From Ohtaekwangia sp036503775 (GTDB lineage Bacteria; Bacteroidota; Bacteroidia; Cytophagales; Cyclobacteriaceae): a stretch of DNA of 11,060 nucleotides. Of the stretch, positions 1 through 7,701 are shown piece after piece. The first letter of the stretch is position 1, and every line of letters begins with the position of its first letter. The notes below the pieces were generated by a model, which had not been told where the DNA came from, ran no database searches, and was given only the letters and a program-made list of their open reading frames with translations. The stretch spans positions 1 to 11,060 of the forward strand of contig DASXWH010000250.1 in the NCBI GenBank assembly GCA_036503775.1. Direction: 5' to 3'. A program made the position numbers and the translations under genes.

Positions 1-123
1 ATGGAGATCCTTCGCGATGGCGGGAAATCCAGGCAGGTACATATCAATTGAAAACGGACTTATAGTAGCCAGCGCACCCAGGATGAGGATGATAACAAAA
101 TAGTAGCGCTGACGATTACTCAT
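1..123 (-). CDS. Bcr/CflA-type multidrug efflux MFS transporter, 5' end only (runs off the left edge)
   Basis: Reading the minus strand from an ATG at 123-121 gives 41 uninterrupted codons to the window edge. The product starts MSNRQRYYFVIILILGAL and continues into a first membrane helix followed by SPFSIDMYLPGFPAIA. The pattern of a hydrophobic first helix followed by (S/T)D.YLP..P.I is the N-terminal signature of the Bcr/CflA subfamily of major facilitator drug:proton antiporters in the inner membrane. These usually have about 400 residues and 12 helices, so roughly 90% of the gene lies outside the window. It is transcribed away from the DinB-like gene, with which it shares a 224-bp divergent spacer. 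The substrate cannot be inferred. Family assignment rests on this one conserved segment. Confidence 0.8.
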   Translation of the reverse strand, partial: MSNRQRYYFVIILILGALATISPFSIDMYLPGFPAIAKDLH

Positions 124-190
124 GGAAATACAAAGAAACTATTTAAAACTAACAGTACGGGAGGCATCTGCGATAAGTTCCTTATTCATG

Positions 191-198
191 TAACTTTG
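191..198 (+). promoter_or_regulatory. Possible -7 promoter element (TAACTTTG) upstream of the DinB-like gene
   Basis: TAACTTTG is an exact match to the Bacteroidota -7 consensus TAnnTTTG. It lies in the divergent spacer, about 150 bp upstream of the DinB-like start. No convincing TTTG -33 element is seen at the expected distance upstream, and the implied leader would be about 145 nt. This is a weak call from a short motif. Confidence 0.25.
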
Positions 199-347
199 TT
201 CGCCATAAGGTGATAAAAAACGTTTCCGGAATGGACGATCGGCATGCCTCAGAAATATTTATAAAAATTTTTAAAAGCTGGATTCATACTGACATAGGGT
301 TGTCACTACGGGTGTTTTCTTTTGTATAACATCTAAAACAACAGGTT

Positions 348-851
348 ATGGAAACAGCAACAAAAGAAACTCAGAAAACAGCTTTTATCGGGTTAGACAT
401 GATATTGGCGCAGTGGCTTGGTCACCGTAAGCTTACCCGCAGGGTTTTTGAAGCATTCCCCGAAGACAAACTCTTTACCTACAGCGTTGGCGGCATGCGC
501 CCTGTATCAGAGCTGGCATCCGAATTACTTACCCTTGGTGCTCCCGGCATCCGCGGTGTGGTGGAAGGCACCTGGTCAGACTACATGAAGGCACAGGCAA
601 GCTTCAAGTTCACGAACAAGAAAGAGCTTCTCGCGCTGTGGGATAAATCAACCGAAGAGATCACAGCGTTGTGGCCGCAAATTTCAGAAGAGCGATTCAA
701 TGAGGTTGACAAATTCTTTGGTCAGTGGGAAGGCCGGATCTACTGGTCTGTGTTCTATCTCATCGATAATGAAATTCACCATCGCGCACAGATCTATGTG
801 TACCTTCGTTCGCTAGGGATTGAGCCTCCTGCGTTTTGGGAGAGAGCTTAA
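348..851 (+). CDS. DinB-like (DinB/DfsB four-helix bundle) family protein
   Basis: This 167-residue protein has the size and helix pattern of the DinB/DfsB/YfiT-like fold, a cytoplasmic four-helix bundle that often binds a metal with three histidines. Some relatives are thiol-dependent transferases or damage-induced proteins, but most have no known reaction. The diagnostic segment is near the C-terminus: DNEIHHRAQIYVYLRSLGI (residues 140-158) followed by EPPAFWER, matching the family's H-E-x-H-H-R-G-Q and LR..GI.PP motif. His144 and His145 are present. The histidine usually found four residues before His145 is Asn141, and the usual mid-protein histidine after the first loop appears to be Glu59. 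Metal binding is therefore uncertain, although these changes may be normal in this subfamily. The ATG at 348 follows an AGG about 5 nt upstream. A strong terminator directly after the stop codon suggests a single-gene transcript. Confidence 0.85.
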   Translation: METATKETQKTAFIGLDMILAQWLGHRKLTRRVFEAFPEDKLFTYSVGGMRPVSELASELLTLGAPGIRGVVEGTWSDYMKAQASFKFTNKKELLALWDKSTEEITALWPQISEERFNEVDKFFGQWEGRIYWSVFYLIDNEIHHRAQIYVYLRSLGIEPPAFWERA

Positions 852-863
852 TTTTTTATCTAG

Positions 864-891
864 AGGGGCATCCTACAGATGCCCTTTTTTT
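864..891 (+). terminator. Rho-independent terminator after the DinB-like gene
   Basis: GGGCATC (866-872) and GATGCCC (878-884) form a perfect 7-bp stem around the loop CTACA. The stem extends by a G-T and an A-T pair. The right arm runs directly into seven T residues (885-891). It starts 13 nt after the DinB-like stop codon and ends well before the dehydrogenase start, so the two genes are probably transcribed separately. Confidence 0.92.
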
Positions 892-902
892 ATTTATAGC
901 AG

Positions 903-927
903 ATTGATCCATTTATTAAATTGATCC
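903..927 (+). repeat. Short direct repeat ATTGATCC x2 in the spacer before the dehydrogenase gene
   Basis: ATTGATCC occurs at 903-910 and again at 920-927, 17 bp start to start, separated by an AT-rich stretch. It lies between the terminator and the dehydrogenase gene, about 130 bp before that start. It could be a regulator site, but an 8-bp repeat in AT-rich DNA is weak evidence. The rest of the 892-1056 spacer shows nothing clear; CAAGTTTG at 1017-1024 is one mismatch from the -7 consensus. Confidence 0.3.
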
Positions 928-1056
928 TACATACTCTCGATCTAACCCTATTCGATGTTATCACTGAGCAGCATGGTTGGCACCACCTGAAAAGAATCCC
1001 TCACCCCTGTAACAAATCAAGTTTGCGTTCGACTTACCTTCCAGCTAACTTATTCC

Positions 1057-2031
1057 ATGAAAGCTGTTCTCTGCACTCAATATGGCCCTCCCGAAGTACT
1101 ACACCTAATGGATGTTGATCAACCTGTTCCCGGAGACAACGATGTTCTGATCAAAATCCATTGCGCCACGGTAACCATGGGCGATTGCGAACTACGCAAC
1201 CTCACGCTGCCACGCTGGACACGCTTACCGGTACGGTTAATCATGGGATACTCCAAACCCAAACGGCTAATTCCCGGTATGGAATTTTCAGGCGTGGTGG
1301 AAGCCGTAGGGAAAGAAGTTCACAACTTTAAAAAAGGGGACACTGTTTTTGGATCAGGTGGCATGAAGATGGGTGCGTATGCAGAATACACTTGCTGCCC
1401 CTCTACCGCCATCACTCTTAAACCACTAGGCGTTAGTTTTGCCGATGCCGCCACGATCATTGTTGGCGGACTCAATGCGCTGCACTTTCTCCGTAAAGCA
1501 AACATCCAACCGGGACAAAAGGTATTGGTCATTGGTGCGGGTGGAAACATTGGGACCTATGGCGTGCTGTTCGCCAAACTTCATGGAGCTGAAGTTACTG
1601 CGGTTGACAGCACCTCTAAACTTGACATGCTTCGATCGATTGGTGCGGACCATGTCATCGATTATACCAAAGAAGACTTCAGTGCTTCGGGCAAAAAGTA
1701 TGATGTAATCTTTGATTTGATCTATAAAAGTTCCTTCACCAAATGCGTAAAGGCACTAACCGAAACCGGCTACTACCTGATGGCCAACACCGGCCCAAGA
1801 AGAATGCTACGGGGACTTTGGGTATCATGTACCAGTAAGAAAAGAATTGTTTCCGCCATGGCCGGACTGCCAGTTCCTGATATGAACCACATTGCCACGC
1901 TCATCGCTGACGGAAAAATCAAACCGGTGATTGATAAAACTTATCCGTTATCAGAGGTTGTTGAGGCGCATACTTACGTGGAAAAGGGATATAAAAAAGG
2001 ATGCGTTATACTTATAATTAATGATGTTTGA
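1057..2031 (+). CDS. NAD(P)-dependent zinc-independent alcohol dehydrogenase / quinone oxidoreductase-like (MDR superfamily)
   Basis: The 324-residue protein is a full-length medium-chain dehydrogenase/reductase of the quinone-oxidoreductase type, which transfers hydride from NAD(P)H to quinones, enones or aldehydes in the cytoplasm. The N-terminal GroES-like domain starts MKAVLCTQYGPPEVL and contains the family segment IPGMEFSGVVEAVG (72-85) followed by F.KGDTVFG. The Rossmann domain carries VLVIGAGGNIGTYGVLFAK (156-174), matching the G-x-G-x-x-G cofactor loop, then GAEVTAVDS and GADHVIDY. The C-terminus GYKKGCVILII matches the usual G...GK.V. ending. The cysteine lobe for structural zinc and the GHE catalytic-zinc motif are absent, as expected for the zinc-free branch. 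The physiological substrate cannot be named. It converges on the response regulator gene with only 14 bp between the stop codons, and no terminator hairpin is visible there. Confidence 0.9.
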   Translation: MKAVLCTQYGPPEVLHLMDVDQPVPGDNDVLIKIHCATVTMGDCELRNLTLPRWTRLPVRLIMGYSKPKRLIPGMEFSGVVEAVGKEVHNFKKGDTVFGSGGMKMGAYAEYTCCPSTAITLKPLGVSFADAATIIVGGLNALHFLRKANIQPGQKVLVIGAGGNIGTYGVLFAKLHGAEVTAVDSTSKLDMLRSIGADHVIDYTKEDFSASGKKYDVIFDLIYKSSFTKCVKALTETGYYLMANTGPRRMLRGLWVSCTSKKRIVSAMAGLPVPDMNHIATLIADGKIKPVIDKTYPLSEVVEAHTYVEKGYKKGCVILIINDV

Positions 2032-2045
2032 GTAGCATAATTGAC

Positions 2046-2678
2046 CTACTTCAAAATCTTATACTCCCGCGCCACGCGCAGCAGCATCTGAAGGCTATTG
2101 GCATTGAATTTCTTCAACATGTTCTTCCGGTGAGTCTCTACGGTGTAATTGCTAAGGAATAACTTCTCCGCGATCTGTGGGCCTTTCAATCCATCGGCCA
2201 GCAATTGCAAGATCTCTTTTTCCCTGCGGGTAAGAACCGGAACCGAGTTGTCCGATCCAAGCCGCTGAAACTGTTCCAGTATCTTTTCATTGGCGGCTTT
2301 GCTGAGGTATACCTTGCCGCTTTGAACACTTTCAATGGCATCGATAAGATCTGCACGTTCCATGTTCTTCAACAGGTAGCCATTTCCACCACGCTGCAGT
2401 AAACCGGTGATGATACCAGCTTCGTTCGTTGAGGTTAGCCCGATGATCTTTGCTTCCTTATTTATTTCACGGATGGCTTCGCATAGCTGGAGTCCGTCCA
2501 TGTCGGGCAAACTGATGTCGAGCAGGATCACATCGGGTTTGTTCTTCTCCAGAAAGGTTAGTGCTTCCTGCGCGGTTTTGCAGGTACCGGTTATTGTCAT
2601 TCCGGCTTCATCCTTCAGCATGGTACGGATGCCGTCAGCAACTAAGGGATGATCGTCAATAACCAGGATCTTTATCAT
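2046..2678 (-). CDS. LuxR/NarL-family two-component response regulator
   Basis: This 210-residue DNA-binding regulator is the output half of the two-component system encoded with the adjacent kinase. The receiver domain (about 1-118) has the acidic pair Asp8-Asp9, phospho-acceptor Asp54 in VILLDISLPDMDG, Thr82 in IIGLTS and Lys104 in GYLLKN. All residues needed for phosphorylation are therefore present. A short linker leads to a LuxR-type helix-turn-helix (about 148-196): LTRREKEILQLLADGLKGPQ, then IAEKLFLSNYTVETHRKNML. The length is typical of NarL/LuxR regulators. The gene starts 8 nt after the kinase stop codon, so the two are very likely cotranscribed, kinase first. Its targets are unknown. 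The divergent surface-protein operon at 4817 is a plausible candidate by position only. Confidence 0.96.
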   Translation of the reverse strand: MIKILVIDDHPLVADGIRTMLKDEAGMTITGTCKTAQEALTFLEKNKPDVILLDISLPDMDGLQLCEAIREINKEAKIIGLTSTNEAGIITGLLQRGGNGYLLKNMERADLIDAIESVQSGKVYLSKAANEKILEQFQRLGSDNSVPVLTRREKEILQLLADGLKGPQIAEKLFLSNYTVETHRKNMLKKFNANSLQMLLRVAREYKILK

Positions 2679-2686
2679 ACTTCAAA

Positions 2687-4681
2687 TTACTCATTAATTA
2701 GAAACTCCATCATCACGGTAGTACCTACTCCTTTTTCGGAGTCAATGGTCAGTTCACCGTTGAGGTAGTTTACACGGTTCTTTACGGTTTCTAATCCGGC
2801 ATGTGCACGGGTATCGGCTTCTTGTGTGTTGAAGCCTTTGCCATTGTCTTCCACCACCACACTCAATCTGTTGTTGTCTTTCACAAACTGGATAATCACT
2901 TCCGTTGCCTGGGCGTGTTTGATTATATTATTGAGTAACTCCTGCACAATCCGATATAACATCACTTCCGTTTGTTCATTCAACCGGCTGGTCATGCCAT
3001 GAACTTCCAGCGACACCTTGATCAGTTTCCCTGCACTGATATTATCACATAAATCTTTTAATGCGTTGGTCAGTCCCAGTTTCATCAACACTTCAGGCAT
3101 CATGTTGTGTGCGATGCGTCTGAGTTCTACCGAAGCGTTGTCAATCAATCCATAACTTTTCTGAAAGAGTGAATCTTCTTTCAACACAGCCATGTCGTGC
3201 TGCAGCGTGGAGAAGTACATTTTAATAGTCGAAAATAACCCACCGAGGCCATCGTGCAGATCTTTGGCGATACGGGTGCGTTCCGTTTCCTGCCCGTTGA
3301 TCATCGACTGCAGTGAAACTACTTTTTGCTGACGTTCGAGAAACTCGATCTGTTGTTCCTGAATTTTCTGCTTTTGCTCGGCCAGCGATTGCTTTTGTTT
3401 GCTGGAACGATACAACAGAACGACAATAACCAAGACAGCAACAGCTGCTATGCTCCCCATCATAATATATCGATTTTGTTTGACGACCGTGAGTTGATTC
3501 TGCGTGTTGGTCAACGTAAGCTCCGCGATCTCCTTCTCTTTCTTCTGGTTCTGATACTTTGACTCCAGGGTGAGAATAGAAAGCTTGCTGGCAACGTTCG
3601 TGGCACTGTCGGCATACAACCTGCTCCATTCGGCATACTCCAGCGCACCCGCATAGTTTCCCTTGCGTGACGCAAGCTCTTTCAGCACATTGTATGTACC
3701 GGAAGCAATTTTAAATTGCTTTTGTTTCCTGGCTATCGTGTTGGCAATGGCGGCATATTTTTCCGCTTGCGAATAGTTGCCTTGCAGTAAATACAATTCC
3801 GCGAGGTCGTTTCCCGATTCAGCTTTCAATAAACTACTCTGAGCGGCTTCAGTTGTAGCGTAGGCGCGGGCATATGCTTCTGTTGCCTTTGCATTGTTGG
3901 GCACACTCCGGTAATAAAATCCTTCCGACATAAATATCATACCGGCAACAGCCTGATGGTCGAGATCCTTTTTCAACAGGATAGCACTATCGAGGTGAAT
4001 TTTCGCTTGTGATAATTTCTTCAGCTTCACATAGCCGTCAGAAAGGTTCAGGTGAATTAAAATGCGATACCGAAGCTCATCCGGATAACCGCGTACCGGT
4101 AATGCTTTCAGTTCATACTCTATTCCCTTTTCCACCTGGTCTTCATTGATCAGACTATAGCCGAGATGACAATACGTTTGAGGCAACAGGTTTTTGAATT
4201 CTCCGGCTTCTTCTGTTTGCAAATAATTTGCACAGGCAAAATAAAATTGGGAGGCGCCATCATAGTCGCTTTGATAATCTCTCAACATACCCTGTGCATT
4301 GTAGGATAAAATCCGAAGTAATGGATCCGGTTTTTCAGATAGCATCGCCTCTACTTTTTCGAGATAAATGCGTGCGCTGTCGTATTCAAAAAGCTGTATA
4401 AAGTTAAGTCCAATGCCATACGTGATGCGCGGCACTTTTTTGAAATCACCAAGTTCAAAAGCTCGCTGCAGCGCGTCTTTACAATACCTCAGGGAGGAAC
4501 GTCTGTCACCCCGATTAAAATAATACCGATACAAATGCATGGTAGCCTGAAGTGCAGCTGAATCACGCGAGGCTGTGGATATCTGAAGCAGGCTGTCGGT
4601 GTAGTGATGATCCTCCTGTGCCTGCAGCGCAAGTGAGGTAACCAGGAACAGAAACCCGAAGGCATGGTCGGAAGATCGCAT
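2687..4681 (-). CDS. TPR-containing sensor histidine kinase (HisKA_3 / HATPase_c)
   Basis: The protein senses a signal through an exported TPR domain and phosphorylates the downstream response regulator. Numbered from ATG 4681 (664 residues), it has a signal peptide (about 1-21, ending LALQAQ) and a long helical region with TPR-like repeats (about 35-365). A transmembrane helix follows (about 405-425, GSIAAVAVLVIVVLLY), then a Gln/Lys-rich coiled coil. The HisKA_3 dimerisation box ERTRIAKDLHDGLGG has phospho-acceptor His476. The HATPase_c domain has ELLNNIIKHA (N box), VEDNGKGF (G1) and GLETVKNRV (G2). All catalytic motifs are intact. The frame stays open upstream to a GTG at 4714, but the ATG at 4681 places the hydrophobic segment as a normal signal peptide, so it is preferred. 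The ligand is unknown. This is the first gene of the operon. Confidence 0.94.
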   Translation of the reverse strand: MRSSDHAFGFLFLVTSLALQAQEDHHYTDSLLQISTASRDSAALQATMHLYRYYFNRGDRRSSLRYCKDALQRAFELGDFKKVPRITYGIGLNFIQLFEYDSARIYLEKVEAMLSEKPDPLLRILSYNAQGMLRDYQSDYDGASQFYFACANYLQTEEAGEFKNLLPQTYCHLGYSLINEDQVEKGIEYELKALPVRGYPDELRYRILIHLNLSDGYVKLKKLSQAKIHLDSAILLKKDLDHQAVAGMIFMSEGFYYRSVPNNAKATEAYARAYATTEAAQSSLLKAESGNDLAELYLLQGNYSQAEKYAAIANTIARKQKQFKIASGTYNVLKELASRKGNYAGALEYAEWSRLYADSATNVASKLSILTLESKYQNQKKEKEIAELTLTNTQNQLTVVKQNRYIMMGSIAAVAVLVIVVLLYRSSKQKQSLAEQKQKIQEQQIEFLERQQKVVSLQSMINGQETERTRIAKDLHDGLGGLFSTIKMYFSTLQHDMAVLKEDSLFQKSYGLIDNASVELRRIAHNMMPEVLMKLGLTNALKDLCDNISAGKLIKVSLEVHGMTSRLNEQTEVMLYRIVQELLNNIIKHAQATEVIIQFVKDNNRLSVVVEDNGKGFNTQEADTRAHAGLETVKNRVNYLNGELTIDSEKGVGTTVMMEFLINE

Positions 4682-4723
4682 CTGGAAATTTATCCATTTA
4701 TAGCCAACTGCCACCTCCCTGCA

Positions 4724-4746
4724 TTCAGGTATTTTTTCTACCTAAA
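4724..4746. promoter_or_regulatory. Inverted repeat AGGTA-N7-TACCT in the divergent kinase / beta-helix spacer (candidate operator)
   Basis: AGGTA at 4727-4731 and TACCT at 4739-4743 are perfect inverted half-sites around a T-rich 7-nt centre. Two of the next three outer positions also pair (4724 with 4746, 4725 with 4745). It lies about 45 bp upstream of the kinase ATG and about 70 bp upstream of the beta-helix gene start. That is suitable for a dimeric regulator acting on both genes. CCGGT also occurs three times at 25-26 bp intervals (4760, 4785, 4811) in the same spacer. The link to the neighbouring response regulator is inference. Confidence 0.3.
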
Positions 4747-4816
4747 GAATCATAACATCCCGGTATGGATTCAGGGAAGGCGCTCCGGTAATTTTATTCT
4801 ACCAAAACAACCGGTC

Positions 4817-5941
4817 ATGAAAAAACTAATCTGTCTGTTCATTGCGCTTTGTTTAAGTCTTGCCGCATTTGCTACGGTACGCACCGTGAGTAGTAATCCA
4901 TCCACATTAGGTCAGCACAGTAACATCCAGGCGGCTGTTGATATCAGCAACGATGGCGACACTATATATGTATATGGAAGCCCCAATACTTATCCTTCAT
5001 TTACTATAGTCGATAAAAGATTAACGATTATCGGACCTGGATGGGCGCCTGATAAAAATATTCCACTACAGGCAATTGTCAGCGGTTGCATCCTGCGAAA
5101 TACAGGAGGTGCTGGCTCACCCGCAGGATCAGAATTACAAGGCATCGTATTCGTCAACCCAGTCACGCTGTCACAAAACGGAGGAGGAAGTGACTCCGGT
5201 TTCGGAAACCTACGTTTGATTCGTTGCCAGTTTAACAGCTCGGTCAGCTTCCATTTTTCAGCGTCTGATGTCTTATTCGAAGGTTGCGTATTCTATAATT
5301 CCCTGATCTTTGAAACCTCTATGACGTACCAGAATTTTCTGATTCAAAACAACATGTTCTTTTTTTCGGTGTGCTGTCTCACAAATATGGTGAGCGGACT
5401 TACCAATGCTTTCAACGTTCGCTTCGATCACAACCTGTTTTACAGCAGCAACAATGGCACGGGTGCAAATGTGATGATCTTTTCGGGAAACTGCCGATTC
5501 CTGGATTTCTCCAACAACATTTTCAATCAGGCAAATGTTGGTGAAAATGTTAGCTTGAGCACATTCAATAACAACATCACTAACAATGCAACCCTGAACT
5601 CAGCATTTGCCACATCCAACGGCACTCCCTGGGCAGTAAACTCAAATGTAAATGGCGGTGGGAACATCACCAATCAGAATCCACAGATGGCAGACCAGTC
5701 CCCGGCCAATGCGGGAAATGGAACACCTACCCTAAACTTCACCATTGCAGCCGGCCCGGCCAATACTAGCGGATCTGATGGAAAAGACATGGGACTTTTA
5801 TTCGATTCAGTTGGAAGCCTCAACTGGACAAACTCGCGCAACAGCAGATTACCGCGGATCTATAGTATGAACATCACAACACCTACCGTTGCTGCGGGTA
5901 GTAGTTTGAGTGTGACGGTGGAAGCACGTAAGAGCAACTAA
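4817..5941 (+). CDS. Secreted right-handed beta-helix-like protein (pectate-lyase-like fold), paralogue of the gene at 10558
   Basis: Numbered from ATG 4817 the product has 374 residues. The frame is open further upstream to 4664, but that start would put about 51 unlikely residues before a textbook signal peptide (MKKLICLFIALCLSLAAFA), and it would overlap the kinase gene. The mature part begins TVRTVSSNP and has NIQAAVDISNDGDTIYVYGS, typical of the first turn of parallel beta-helix proteins, where a feature is laid out along repeated coils. Asn/Ser/Gly-rich short strands follow (about 85-300), with recurring patterns such as LIRCQFN, LIQNNMFF, VRFDHNLFY and LDFSNNIFN, each resembling one helix turn. 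No lyase or hydrolase catalytic motif was recognised, so the role may be binding or adhesion rather than catalysis. A short C-terminal strand-rich segment ends VTVEARKSN, with no recognisable T9SS sorting domain. It is the first of three closely spaced genes. Confidence 0.8.
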   Translation: MKKLICLFIALCLSLAAFATVRTVSSNPSTLGQHSNIQAAVDISNDGDTIYVYGSPNTYPSFTIVDKRLTIIGPGWAPDKNIPLQAIVSGCILRNTGGAGSPAGSELQGIVFVNPVTLSQNGGGSDSGFGNLRLIRCQFNSSVSFHFSASDVLFEGCVFYNSLIFETSMTYQNFLIQNNMFFFSVCCLTNMVSGLTNAFNVRFDHNLFYSSNNGTGANVMIFSGNCRFLDFSNNIFNQANVGENVSLSTFNNNITNNATLNSAFATSNGTPWAVNSNVNGGGNITNQNPQMADQSPANAGNGTPTLNFTIAAGPANTSGSDGKDMGLLFDSVGSLNWTNSRNSRLPRIYSMNITTPTVAAGSSLSVTVEARKSN

Positions 5942-5964
5942 CGTCAGAATTTAATCTGGTCATT

Positions 5965-7695
5965 ATGCGTACGCTCACGTACATGCTGCTCATCCTGCTT
6001 ATACCATTGAGTGGTATGGCTCAGGATTTCGACAGGGCCGAATACTTCATTGATCTTGATCCCGGTATTGGAAGTGGCACGCCTATTACGCTAGGTGTCA
6101 CCGCCAGCCCGATGATGTTCACTACTTCCATTCCCACAGCCTCGTTGACTCCTGGTTTTCATCACCTCGGGCTTCGTGTTCGGCAGAGCGATGGTCTATG
6201 GTCCATTTTTGAAGCTCGGGGATTTTATATCAGCACCGCTACAACAAATTCAGCAGCGATCGCACAAGCGGAATACTTTGTTGATCTGGATCCAGGTGTT
6301 GGGAGTGGAACACCTATATCCATTCCAAGTGGAGATGTTTCGAATTTTACATTCACCGTTCCTACTACCAGTCTTTCAGCCGGCTTTCATTTTCTTGCCA
6401 TACGCACAAAAGGTGTTGACGGACGCTGGGGAATTTTTGAAGCCAGGGGATTCTATGTCAGCACCGCCACATCCGATGTAAGCAACATTATTGAAGCCGA
6501 ATACTTCTTTGACTTCGATCCGGGAACCGGAGGTGGAACACCGCTATCGATACCTTCCGGTGCTTCCAGCAATTTTACAGTCTCCATTCCCACTGGAAGT
6601 CTTGCGAAAGGTTTTCATTATCTCGCCATCCGTACGAAAGGTGCTGATGGCAAGTGGGGAATATTTGAAAGCCGTGGATTTTACATCACCGATATCGCTG
6701 CTGCCATTAACATTGTTGGCGCTGAATATTTTATTGACACCGACCCTGGAATTGGTAATGCACTGCCCTTAGTTGTTAATCCTGAAGCACCGGATATCAA
6801 TCAATCGTTCACGATTGACGTTCCACCCTCTCTGAGCGCTGGTGATCACATCATTGGTATCCGCGTGCTTTCTGCTGATGGACTATGGAGCATTGAAGAA
6901 CTGGATACCATTCAGGTTCTTGTTAACGAAATTCCACCGGTTGCAAATGCCGGTGATGATGAAACTATTACGCTTCCGGTTAGCACGATTACCTTAGATG
7001 GAACAGCATCCGCTGATTCAGATGGAACAATAGAATCATTTTCATGGAAACAAATCGGTGGTCCATCCACACCAACAATTACTGACAGTGATCAGGCAAT
7101 AGCCACAGTAAACAATCTTCCCGAAGGCGTGTATGAGTTTGAGTTAACGGTATTTGATGATGTTAATCTTTCAGATCGCGATACCATTACCATCACCGTT
7201 CTGGAAGAAACAACAGAACCCCCACCGGGTCCTTGCGTCACACCTTTCATTACACAGACTTCCAATCTACTGATCTGTAATCCACCAGCAGATTCTTATC
7301 AATGGTATCTGGCCAACACCCCTATTGCCGGTGCAACAAAACAGGTTCTGGAAATCAATGCCATGGAATTCGGGTTGTATCATGTTGAAACTACATCCGA
7401 TACCTGTCAGCGATCTTCGGAAGTATTTGAATACCTCATTACCGGTTCTGAAAATCCGGATACCTGTAATTTTTTCATTGCCCCCAACCCGGTTGACGGT
7501 TTTCTACGAATCACCAATAAAAGAATTGAAACTATACCGATAAAAGTAGTTGACGTCCTGGGCAAGGTTGTATTCACAAAACAGATATCACCCGGAGAAC
7601 ATGAATTTGATTTCACAACCGTAAGCGCAGGTCAATATTATGTGATCGGAGAATCTTCTACCAAACCCGTTCTTATTAAAATTCACAAACGCTGA
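5965..7695 (+). CDS. Secreted T9SS cargo protein with four AEYF-DxDPG repeats, a PKD-like domain and a type A sorting domain
   Basis: The 576-residue protein has a signal peptide (1-19, ending LSGMA). Four repeats of about 75-77 residues begin at AEYF in residues 25, 102, 178 and 253. Each has an acidic DxDPGxGxGTP-type loop, a beta-rich middle and, in the first three, an end resembling RTKG.DG.WGIFE.RGFY. A PKD/K319-like Ig domain (about 324-412) begins PPVANAGDDETITLP and includes TLDGTASADSDGTIESFSW. A second Ig-like segment (424-492) contains SYQWYLANTPIAGAT and paired cysteines. The last 75 residues (502-576) are a T9SS type A sorting domain: FFIAPNPVDG, KVVDVLGKVVF, AGQYYV and a basic end. 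Such domains direct export across the outer membrane and surface attachment. No enzyme motif is seen, so an adhesin or surface-scaffold role is inferred. It starts 23 nt after the beta-helix gene and 6 nt before the lipoprotein gene. Confidence 0.9.
   Translation: MRTLTYMLLILLIPLSGMAQDFDRAEYFIDLDPGIGSGTPITLGVTASPMMFTTSIPTASLTPGFHHLGLRVRQSDGLWSIFEARGFYISTATTNSAAIAQAEYFVDLDPGVGSGTPISIPSGDVSNFTFTVPTTSLSAGFHFLAIRTKGVDGRWGIFEARGFYVSTATSDVSNIIEAEYFFDFDPGTGGGTPLSIPSGASSNFTVSIPTGSLAKGFHYLAIRTKGADGKWGIFESRGFYITDIAAAINIVGAEYFIDTDPGIGNALPLVVNPEAPDINQSFTIDVPPSLSAGDHIIGIRVLSADGLWSIEELDTIQVLVNEIPPVANAGDDETITLPVSTITLDGTASADSDGTIESFSWKQIGGPSTPTITDSDQAIATVNNLPEGVYEFELTVFDDVNLSDRDTITITVLEETTEPPPGPCVTPFITQTSNLLICNPPADSYQWYLANTPIAGATKQVLEINAMEFGLYHVETTSDTCQRSSEVFEYLITGSENPDTCNFFIAPNPVDGFLRITNKRIETIPIKVVDVLGKVVFTKQISPGEHEFDFTTVSAGQYYVIGESSTKPVLIKIHKR
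6037..6915 (+). repeat. Four tandem protein-coding repeats of about 225-231 bp inside the T9SS cargo gene
   Basis: Repeat units start at 6037, 6268, 6496 and 6721, giving periods of 77, 76 and 75 codons. The signature of each unit is AEYF(I/V/F)D.DPG.G, followed by an aromatic-rich end with DG.W(G/S)I.E. Units 2 and 3 are the most alike and share FH.LAIRTKG. Unit 4 is the most diverged and has lost the GTP step and the RGFY ending. At DNA level the copies differ at many codons, so the duplication is old rather than recent. Confidence 0.92.
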
Positions 7696-7701
7696 ACAAA
7701 C

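Noticed and set aside
161..250. Inverted repeat GAGGCAT (161-167) / ATGCCTC (244-250).
   Set aside because: Seven base pairs separated by 76 nt is likely by chance and forms no compact structure.
137..256. A minus-strand open stretch of about 39 codons in the spacer before the MFS gene, with an internal ATG giving a 16-codon product (MNKELIADASRTVSFK).
   Set aside because: It is short, lacks a convincing start for the longer form, and is not recognised. It could be a leader peptide or chance. Conservation in relatives would be needed to revive it.
921..1118. Open frame of 65 codons overlapping the start of the dehydrogenase gene.
   Set aside because: No signal, domain or plausible composition. 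It overlaps the real gene in another frame and spans the intergenic spacer.
3222..3629. A 135-codon frame on the minus strand inside the sensor kinase gene.
   Set aside because: It is a shifted frame of the intact kinase gene. The kinase has all its catalytic motifs in its own frame, so this is a shadow.
4682..4714. Upstream GTG start for the sensor kinase, with a GGGAGG sequence next to it.
   Set aside because: The GGGAGG overlaps the GTG itself, so it cannot act as its ribosome site. The extra 11 residues would also sit in front of a normal signal peptide.
4664..4816. Upstream extension of the beta-helix frame to 4664.
   Set aside because: It would overlap the start of the kinase gene and bury a standard MKK-type signal peptide 51 residues inside the protein.
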